Shown here: piece by piece, positions 1 to 4,583 of the stretch
Layout of the letters: the number at the start of each line of letters is the position of its first letter
How positions within the stretch are numbered: the first letter of the stretch is position 1
NCBI GenBank assembly: GCA_038240015.1
Contig: JBBSEF010000131.1
Location: 1-6,223, forward strand
DNA: 6,223 nucleotides
Direction: 5' to 3'
Origin: CAHJXF01 sp038240015
GTDB taxonomy: Bacteria > Pseudomonadota > Gammaproteobacteria > Burkholderiales > Burkholderiaceae_D
Made by a program: the position numbers and the translations under genes
Notes under the pieces: generated by a model
Told to the model about the DNA's origin: nothing
The model's input: the letters and a program-made list of their open reading frames with translations, nothing else
Database searches by the model: none

Positions 1-840
1 GATCGTGTGCTGGCGATCTACGACGAAGTCAGGCATCACCATATCGCGGACGTCGTGAACACCGACCCCAAGACCGCCGTGGGGAACTTCGTGTCTGCGG
101 CAACCTGGATGCTCGGCTATCCCGATCGCGCGGTCGAGATGAGCAACGAGCGAGATGCGCACGCGCGTAGACGCGCGCATCCGTTCGATCTGGGCTACGC
201 GCTGATGTGGGGAGGCAATGTGTTCGATCTTCGCCGTGAGCCGGAACCGCTCCTGGCGCGCGTTGCCGAGGCCGAACAGATCGGACACGATTTTCGGCTG
301 CCGTTCATCTCCGAGGTGCTGGCGCAGTTGATGAAGGGACTCGCGTGGCTTCGTGCCGGTCGACTCGACGAGGGGCTTCCGCAATTCCGGATGGCGATCG
401 GACGCTGGAGTGCCGGAGGCGGACTCGCCTTGATGCCCTACTACAACGCGACCTTGGCCGAGTGCATGGCTCTGAACGGCGACCCGGACGGCGGCCTCCG
501 GCTGATTCAACTGAGCCTTGAGCAGATCGCCCGACCCGGGTGGGGTGAGCGCGCGCATTTCGCCGAGGTGCTGCGCCTGAACGGCTGGATGCTTCAACTG
601 CGCGGCGACGTGGTCGCTGCGGAACAGCGCTACCTGCAATCGCTGGAGGTCGCTCGAGAGCAGCGGGCCAAGTCGTGGGAGCTCCGTACTGCGACCAGCC
701 TCGCTCGCCTGCGGCAAACACAAGGACGACGAGACGAGGCCGTCTCGATACTGGCGCCGGTGTACCGGTGGTTCACCGAAGGTTTCGACACCCCCGACCT
801 CAAAGACGCATCTGCTTTACTCGACGAGCTGGAGCGTTGA
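1..840 (+). CDS. C-terminal part of a TPR-containing protein, probably of the adenylate/guanylate cyclase-ATPase-TPR family (5' end outside window)
   Basis: The frame is open from the first base to the TGA at 838-840, giving 279 residues with the true start upstream; the GTG at position 7 is not a convincing start. The visible protein is helical and repetitive, with TPR-like A/G/Y/A spacing in segments such as GLAWLRAGRLDEGLPQF, LNGWMLQLRGDVVAAEQRY and ATSLARLRQTQGRRDEA. The tail (VYRWFTEGFDTPDLKDA, then LLDEL) is, from memory, characteristic of large signalling proteins with an N-terminal class III nucleotide cyclase domain, a central AAA/NB-ARC-like ATPase and C-terminal TPRs. In such proteins the TPR part probably senses or binds partners. 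Neither the cyclase nor the ATPase domain is in the window, so the full architecture is inferred. A LuxR- or SARP-type regulator with a similar TPR tail is the main alternative. The next gene begins 55 bp downstream on the same strand with no evident terminator between, so cotranscription is possible. Confidence 0.72.
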   Translation, partial: DRVLAIYDEVRHHHIADVVNTDPKTAVGNFVSAATWMLGYPDRAVEMSNERDAHARRRAHPFDLGYALMWGGNVFDLRREPEPLLARVAEAEQIGHDFRLPFISEVLAQLMKGLAWLRAGRLDEGLPQFRMAIGRWSAGGGLALMPYYNATLAECMALNGDPDGGLRLIQLSLEQIARPGWGERAHFAEVLRLNGWMLQLRGDVVAAEQRYLQSLEVAREQRAKSWELRTATSLARLRQTQGRRDEAVSILAPVYRWFTEGFDTPDLKDASALLDELER

Positions 841-884
841 ACGCACACATGTACGCAGAACGCACCTGACCACAACACAAAAAA

Positions 885-889
885 GGGAG
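885..889 (+). promoter_or_regulatory. Ribosome binding site of the PSD-like decarboxylase gene
   Basis: A GGGAG core preceded by an A-rich stretch lies 6 bases before the ATG at 896. It supports that ATG as the start and independent translation rather than coupling to the upstream gene. Confidence 0.75.
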
Positions 890-895
890 TACGGA

Positions 896-2098
896 ATGGA
901 CCGACCGCAGTTCTACAAAGAGTGGCTTCCCGAGAATTTCGACGACCTCAAGCGATGGCACGACCGCGTACTTGCCAAGGCAGCCGAGACCCAGCTCGTG
1001 CTCCCCGTGATCGATGAGTTCCGCGAACTGATCGAGCACGATCCCGTGGTGCGCCTGTGCATGACGCGGATGATCGACGAGATCGCACCGAAGTACACCA
1101 CCTTCCATCCGAAGGACACGGCCGAGCTGCTGCGATGGCTCAACGCGGTACTCATGATGGCGCCCGACTACAACGACACGGCGGCCGTCGGGACGCCGCT
1201 GTCGGCACTGATCATGTGGACGATGGGCACGCCGGCCGGGTTCGAGGCGTATCGCAACGCGACCATCAACGAGATGTTCAAGAAAGTGCTCGCCGTGTGG
1301 ACGCACTTCCTCAACGGCGCCGCGTCGCGCTACGTGCTCAACCCAAGCCCGAACGGGTGGCAGAGCCCCGCCGCGATGAAGCAGCTCAACATGAGCGACT
1401 ACCAGTACGACCCCAACGCGCCCTACTGGGGTTTCGCGTCGTGGAACAAATTCTTCACGCGTCCGTTGCGCGCAGGCGCACGTCCGATCTCGGATCCGGG
1501 CAACGACAAGGTGATCGTCTCGGCATGCGATTCCACCGTCTATGTGGTCGAGCACAACGTATCGCGTCAGAGCAAGTTCTGGCTCAAGTCGCAGCCGCAT
1601 TCAGTCGCCGACATGCTCGGCGCGGCCACCGAATACGTCGCTGCTTTCGTGGGCGGCACCGTGTATCAGGCCTTCTTGAACCCGTTCAACTACCACCGCT
1701 GGCACAGTCCGGTGTCGGGCACGGTGAAGAAGGCGTTCGTGCAGGAAGGCCTCTACTTCAGTCAGGCCAACAGCGAGCACGAAGACCCGACGATCCAGGA
1801 CCACTCGGAGGGCTACATCACGCAAGTGCAGACGCGTGCGGTGATCATCATCGAGGCCGACGACCCGGTCATCGGACCAGTGTGCGTGATGCCGGTCGGC
1901 ATGGTCGAGATCTCATCGTGCATCATCGACCCGAACGTCGCCGTCGGCACGCACGTCGCGAAAGGTCAAGAGCTTGGGTACTTCCAGTTCGGCGGCTCCA
2001 CCCACTGCGTGATCTTCCGCAGAGATGCCATAAAAATCATCACGGCCAAGAAGGGAGACTTCCGAAAAGTGGGCGAACCGATCGCCATCGCCAACTGA
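896..2098 (+). CDS. Pyruvoyl-dependent decarboxylase, phosphatidylserine decarboxylase superfamily with extra N-terminal domain (PsiD-like)
   Basis: This 400-residue protein belongs to the phosphatidylserine decarboxylase (PSD) superfamily, whose members self-cleave to make a pyruvoyl cofactor. Visible active-site elements are D212 (in SACDSTV), H267 and H270 (in NYHRWHSP) and the cleavage motif G366-G367-S368-T369 (in FQFGGSTHC). Cleavage before S368 would give a 367-residue beta chain and a 33-residue pyruvoyl alpha chain. Residues about 20-150 form an additional domain (VLPVIDEFRELIEHDPVV region) resembling the 'PSDC' domain (PF12588) that precedes the catalytic domain in fungal PSD-like enzymes. 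Both this region and the linker NAPYWGFASWNKFF resemble the fungal L-tryptophan decarboxylase PsiD as I remember it. I see no N-terminal membrane helix, and the protein is longer than typical bacterial Psd (about 200-320 residues). The fold and chemistry are secure. The substrate, phospholipid or amino acid, is not. The ATG at 896 has a good ribosome binding site. Confidence 0.9.
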   Translation: MDRPQFYKEWLPENFDDLKRWHDRVLAKAAETQLVLPVIDEFRELIEHDPVVRLCMTRMIDEIAPKYTTFHPKDTAELLRWLNAVLMMAPDYNDTAAVGTPLSALIMWTMGTPAGFEAYRNATINEMFKKVLAVWTHFLNGAASRYVLNPSPNGWQSPAAMKQLNMSDYQYDPNAPYWGFASWNKFFTRPLRAGARPISDPGNDKVIVSACDSTVYVVEHNVSRQSKFWLKSQPHSVADMLGAATEYVAAFVGGTVYQAFLNPFNYHRWHSPVSGTVKKAFVQEGLYFSQANSEHEDPTIQDHSEGYITQVQTRAVIIIEADDPVIGPVCVMPVGMVEISSCIIDPNVAVGTHVAKGQELGYFQFGGSTHCVIFRRDAIKIITAKKGDFRKVGEPIAIAN

Positions 2099-2142
2099 CA
2101 TCGGCGATAGCGTCAAGACGTTTGCTCGGAAACGGCTGCGCC

Positions 2143-2244
2143 TCATGCCGCTCCGGCAATCACCACGGCAAACATCCCGAGCGCGCTAACGCTCCCCGTC
2201 AACACAAGTACTGCGGCGGCGATGTCGTCAAAATTGATGTTCAT
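2143..2244 (-). CDS. Small single-span membrane protein, 33 residues, unknown function
   Basis: The minus-strand ATG at 2244 opens a 33-codon frame ending at a TGA at 2143. It begins MNINFDD and then runs almost entirely hydrophobic from about residue 8 to 33, with Gly, Ala, Val and Leu, enough for one membrane helix. There are two acidic residues before the helix and no basic residue anywhere. The frame extends upstream to a possible start at 2346, but that extension is Arg-rich and would run through the regulatory region, whereas the 2244 ATG has an excellent AGGGAG site 6 bases upstream. It converges with the decarboxylase gene (44 bp between stop codons) and is divergent from the CRP-like regulator. 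In size it resembles accessory subunits such as KdpF or CydX, but no partner complex is encoded here and I assign no function. It could be a chance frame; the ribosome binding site and the hydrophobic bias argue otherwise. Confidence 0.55.
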   Translation of the reverse strand: MNINFDDIAAAVLVLTGSVSALGMFAVVIAGAA

Positions 2245-2250
2245 GGCAGA

Positions 2251-2256
2251 CTCCCT
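2251..2256 (-). promoter_or_regulatory. Ribosome binding site of the 33-residue miniprotein
   Basis: On the minus strand AGGGAG stands 6 bases before the ATG at 2244. Its strength decides in favour of the short internal start over the long upstream extension of the frame. Confidence 0.6.
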
Positions 2257-2330
2257 ATGGGTACGGCGCTTTCGCGAACCATTCGCGATCGCTTGCTGCC
2301 AGTCTAGGAAAGGACGGCCCCGACGCCCAG

Positions 2331-2345
2331 TGAGCAATTTGCTCA
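2331..2345. promoter_or_regulatory. 15-bp perfect palindrome, candidate operator
   Basis: TGAGCAA and TTGCTCA flank a central T as a perfect inverted repeat in the intergenic region between the miniprotein and the CRP-like regulator. The half-site spacing (TGA-N9-TCA) differs from CRP/FNR sites (TGA-N6-TCA), so if it is an operator it belongs to another regulator. It lies 6 bp from the GTGA-N6-TCAC site. The identity of the binding protein is unknown. Confidence 0.4.
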
Positions 2346-2351
2346 AAGCAA

Positions 2352-2365
2352 GTGATCGATGTCAC
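2352..2365. promoter_or_regulatory. CRP-type operator, GTGA-N6-TCAC
   Basis: GTGA, six bases (TCGATG), then TCAC form a perfect match to the conserved core of CRP-class binding sites, flanked by an A on the left and ACA-type sequence on the right. The adjacent regulator carries the CRP-type Arg-Glu-x3-Arg recognition helix that reads exactly this core, so autoregulation is likely. The right half overlaps the -35 element of the predicted promoter, which would fit repression. Its centre lies about 37.5 bp before the predicted transcription start, off the usual class II activator position of -41.5. It could also act on the divergent miniprotein. Confidence 0.55.
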
Positions 2366-2389
2366 AACCAGCCTAGCCCAGCCGATAAT
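2361..2389 (+). promoter_or_regulatory. Predicted sigma70-type promoter of the CRP-like regulator
   Basis: GTCACA at 2361-2366 (4 of 6 matches to TTGACA) and GATAAT at 2384-2389 (5 of 6 to TATAAT) are separated by exactly 17 bp. Transcription would begin near 2396, one base before the ATG at 2397, predicting a leaderless or nearly leaderless mRNA. The -35 element overlaps the GTGA-N6-TCAC site. No experimental start site is available. Confidence 0.45.
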
Positions 2390-2396
2390 TCGCGAC

Positions 2397-3041
2397 ATGC
2401 AAACAACCACCGTGCCCGCACCGGATCGGATGCCTCAAAACCTGCTCGACGCGATCGCCGAGCATGGAAAAATCCGCACGTTCCCGGCCCGCGCGATCCT
2501 GGTCAACGAAGGGGATGCGGCCGATTCGCTCTATATCGTCTTGAGTGGACGCTTGCGCGTTTACGTGAGCTCGGACGACGCGCGAGAAATTGTCCTCTCC
2601 GAAGAAGGTCCGGGTGATTTCTTCGGCGAGCTGTCGCTTGACGGCGGTACGCGATCGGCCTCGGTGAGAGCGCTCGAAGCGTGCACGTGCCGCGTGGTTC
2701 AAGGCGCCGACCTGCGGCGATTTCTTGCCGACTATCCGGATTTCGCAACCTATCTGACGGCCAAACTCATGCGCATGGTTCGCCGGCTCACCGAGCAGGT
2801 GAGAAGCCTGGCGCTTCAGGACGTCTACGGCCGCATCGTCCGAGTGCTCATCGAGCTTTCAGATGTCGCAGGCAGCGAGCGGATCGTCCGCAGCAAGCTG
2901 ACCCAGCAAGACATCGCCGACCGTGTCGGCTCGTCGCGAGAAATGGTCAATCGCGTCCTGAAAGACCTGCTGACAGGCGCCTACCTGTCAGTGCGCGAAG
3001 GCCACTATGTTATCCACCGACCGTTTCCTGCCGCACGGTAA
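2397..3041 (+). CDS. CRP/FNR-family transcriptional regulator with CRP-type DNA-recognition helix
   Basis: An N-terminal cyclic-nucleotide-binding beta-barrel (about residues 15-110) is followed by a long dimer helix and a winged helix-turn-helix (about 150-210). The barrel keeps the phosphate-binding cassette signature, G77-E78-L79 in GDFFGELSLDGG and R86-S87 in TRSASV, as in proteins that bind cAMP. The dimer helix reads RRLTEQVRSLALQDV, about three residues shorter than E. coli CRP, and only one of CRP's Thr-Ser ligand pair seems retained. The recognition helix SSREMVNRV has R181, E182 and R186, nearly the numbering of E. coli CRP (R180, E181, R185), and predicts GTGA/TCAC half-sites. I prefer the ATG at 2397 (214 residues; CRP has 210) over a GTG at 2352, because that GTG sits inside the operator and upstream of the -10 element. 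No Shine-Dalgarno sequence is visible. There is no FNR-type cysteine cluster. Ligand could be cAMP, another nucleotide, or none. Confidence 0.88.
   Translation: MQTTTVPAPDRMPQNLLDAIAEHGKIRTFPARAILVNEGDAADSLYIVLSGRLRVYVSSDDAREIVLSEEGPGDFFGELSLDGGTRSASVRALEACTCRVVQGADLRRFLADYPDFATYLTAKLMRMVRRLTEQVRSLALQDVYGRIVRVLIELSDVAGSERIVRSKLTQQDIADRVGSSREMVNRVLKDLLTGAYLSVREGHYVIHRPFPAAR
2971..2990. repeat. Perfect 7-bp inverted repeat with 6-bp spacer inside the 3' end of the regulator gene
   Basis: TGACAGG and CCTGTCA flank CGCCTA. The repeat lies in the wing-coding part of the regulator gene, about 50 bp before its stop and 70 bp before dusA. In RNA it would form a stable short hairpin; in DNA it is a possible dimer binding site. 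No T-run follows, so it is not an intrinsic terminator. Confidence 0.4.
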
Positions 3042-3059
3042 TTTCGCATAGAACCATCA

Positions 3060-4097
3060 TTGAACAACGACGAATATCGATTGTGCGTCGCTCCGATGAT
3101 GGATTGGACCGACCGCCATTGCCGCTACTTCCATCGTCAGTTGTCGCGCGACGCGCGGCTCTACACCGAGATGGTCACGACCGGTGCGCTGTTGCACGGC
3201 GACGTGTCGCGGCATCTCGACTTCGATGCGGCCGAGCATCCGGTCGCGTTGCAGCTCGGCGGCAGCGACCCAAGCGCGCTTGCACATTGCGCGCGGCTCG
3301 GCGAGCAGCGGGGATACGACGAGATCAATCTGAACTGCGGCTGTCCGTCGGAGCGCGTGCAGAACGGCGCGTTCGGCGCCTGCCTGATGGCCGAACCCGC
3401 GCTGGTTGCCGATGGCGTAAAGGCCATGATCGATGCGATCGATATTCCGGTGACGGTCAAGCATCGCATCGGACTCGATCGCAACGAGGACTACAGCTTC
3501 GTGCGCGACTTCGTCGGCACGGTGGCCGACGCGGGTTGCAAGGTGTTCATCGTGCATGCGCGCAATGCGTGGTTGAAAGGTCTGTCGCCGAAAGAAAATC
3601 GCGAGGTGCCTCCGCTGCGTCATGAGATCGTCGCGACGTTGAAGCGCGACTTCCCGTTGCTGACCTTAGTCGTCAACGGCGGTCTCGTAGATGCCGCGGC
3701 GATCGGCGAGGCGCGCGATCGTTTCGATGGCGTGATGATCGGACGCGCCGCGTATCACGATCCCTGGCTGCTCGCGATGCTCGATCGCTCGCAGGCGCTC
3801 TCTGAGTCTCGCGTGCAGTCCTCGCAACCGCGGCGCACGCGAGCCGGTGTCGTCGCGGCGATGGTGACGTATGCCCAAGCGCAATTGGGCAAGGGAGTGC
3901 AGTTGCGCGCGATCGTGCGTCACATGCTGGGTCTCTATCACGCACAGCCTGCAGCGCGGACCTGGCGCCGCATGTTGAGCGACCCGGATCTCTTGCGCGA
4001 TGCCGATGCGTCGCTGCTGTGGAGAGCGCTCGAGGCGGTCGAGCAACCGGCGATCATGGCGCGTGCGCCATCGCAAGCGGCTCTGCTGCGCGCGTAG
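3060..4097 (+). CDS. dusA: tRNA-dihydrouridine synthase A
   Basis: DusA is an FMN-dependent enzyme that reduces uridine at positions 20/20a of the tRNA D-loop to dihydrouridine using NADPH, in the cytoplasm. The 345-residue protein has the full TIM-barrel signature: APMMDWTDRHCRYFHR near the N-terminus (FMN-binding strand), the catalytic cysteine C95 in NLNCGCPS, K134-H135 in VTVKHRIGLD, H166 in VHARNAWLKGLSPKENR, N206-G207-G208 in VVNGGLVD, and G228-R229 in MIGRAAYHDPW. The YTEMVTTGALLHGD and LSPKENR segments mark the DusA subfamily rather than DusB or DusC. The start appears to be TTG at 3060: the only ATGs nearby (3096, 3099) would remove the conserved Ala-Pro of the FMN-binding strand, and the frame is closed upstream by the regulator's own stop at 3039-3041. 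It lies 18 bp after the regulator gene in the same frame, so cotranscription is likely. No strong Shine-Dalgarno sequence is seen. Confidence 0.96.
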   Translation: MNNDEYRLCVAPMMDWTDRHCRYFHRQLSRDARLYTEMVTTGALLHGDVSRHLDFDAAEHPVALQLGGSDPSALAHCARLGEQRGYDEINLNCGCPSERVQNGAFGACLMAEPALVADGVKAMIDAIDIPVTVKHRIGLDRNEDYSFVRDFVGTVADAGCKVFIVHARNAWLKGLSPKENREVPPLRHEIVATLKRDFPLLTLVVNGGLVDAAAIGEARDRFDGVMIGRAAYHDPWLLAMLDRSQALSESRVQSSQPRRTRAGVVAAMVTYAQAQLGKGVQLRAIVRHMLGLYHAQPAARTWRRMLSDPDLLRDADASLLWRALEAVEQPAIMARAPSQAALLRA

Positions 4098-4102
4098 CGA
4101 GC

Positions 4103-4558
4103 TCAGCGTTTCTTGCAGAGGGCCGCGTAGTCTTCGTCGGATCGAAGCATGCGGACCCGTTTCTTTGCTTGTTCGCGCGGACCCGCCGCGTCGTAGTCCT
4201 CGTGCGCGCGTTTGGCGCGGACCGCGAGTTTCGCGCACGCATAGCCTTGCTTGCCGCGATCCGAACCCGCCCGAACCGCGACGCGCTCGACCTGCTCGCG
4301 TTTCTCGCGATCGCGTTGCATGGCGATGGCCTCGGCCTTGTCGCTGCGCAGACGTGCGGCGGCGGCTGCGCGATCGGCTGCGCTCGGACCCTTGTCGAAG
4401 ATCTGGATTTCGGACTGGCGGCCTGCGACGCAAGGTTCGTCCTTGTAGATGGTCTTGCCATCGGCTTCACAGCGAAAGGTTTCGGACCATGCGCTGCCGA
4501 TTGCACACCACGCGACGACTGCGACAGTTAGCCTGAAAGCGCCACTCGGCTTTGTCAT
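4103..4558 (-). CDS. Secreted DUF4124-like protein with charged coiled-coil middle
   Basis: The 151-residue product begins with a signal peptide (residues about 1-25, hydrophobic TVAVVAWCAIGSAWS, probable cleavage after S25). A short segment follows, ETFRCEADGKTIYKDEPC, which matches the pattern of the DUF4124 domain (a small beta unit with a 'Y-x-D-x-P' core). Residues about 58-100 are rich in Ala, Arg, Glu and Lys and look like a coiled coil. The C-terminal part is basic and holds C108 and C148. With C30 and C43 the mature protein has four cysteines, consistent with two disulfides in the periplasm. The Trp before C18 rules out a normal lipobox. The ATG at 4558 has a GGGGGAGAG ribosome binding site. 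The gene follows the FAD-linked dehydrogenase by 25 bp and ends 5 bp from the convergent dusA stop. Cellular role unknown. Confidence 0.8.
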   Translation of the reverse strand: MTKPSGAFRLTVAVVAWCAIGSAWSETFRCEADGKTIYKDEPCVAGRQSEIQIFDKGPSAADRAAAAARLRSDKAEAIAMQRDREKREQVERVAVRAGSDRGKQGYACAKLAVRAKRAHEDYDAAGPREQAKKRVRMLRSDEDYAALCKKR

Positions 4559-4562
4559 CGAT

Positions 4563-4571
4563 CTCTCCCCC
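4563..4571 (-). promoter_or_regulatory. Ribosome binding site of the DUF4124-like gene
   Basis: GGGGGAGAG on the minus strand, with the GGAG core 6 bases before the ATG at 4558, fixes the start. It lies in the 25-bp gap after the upstream dehydrogenase gene. Confidence 0.65.
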
Positions 4572-4583
4572 GCGCAACCGCGC

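Noticed and set aside
800..1600. Minus-strand open frame (266 codons) antisense to the decarboxylase gene
   Set aside because: Arg/His/Val-rich antisense shadow typical of GC-rich coding DNA, with no recognisable domain.
2087..2108. Hairpin ATCGCC/GGCGAT at the end of the decarboxylase gene as a terminator
   Set aside because: The stem is only 6 bp with a 10-base loop, and no T-run follows on either strand.
1057..2307. Long plus-strand open frame (416 codons) overlapping the decarboxylase gene
   Set aside because: It is a shifted-frame shadow, very rich in Arg, His and Gly, of a gene with full catalytic motifs and a good ribosome binding site.
2331..2345. FNR box
   Set aside because: The palindrome has TGA-N9-TCA spacing and lacks the TTGAT-N4-ATCAA arrangement; the regulator also lacks FNR-type cysteines and has the CRP-type recognition helix.
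2245..2346. 34-residue N-terminal extension of the miniprotein
   Set aside because: It is Arg-rich, lacks a ribosome binding site and would run from within the palindrome region; the 2244 ATG has an excellent site.
4098..4102. Terminator between the convergent dusA and DUF4124-like genes
   Set aside because: Only 5 bp separate the stop codons and no GC-rich stem with T-run is seen around them.
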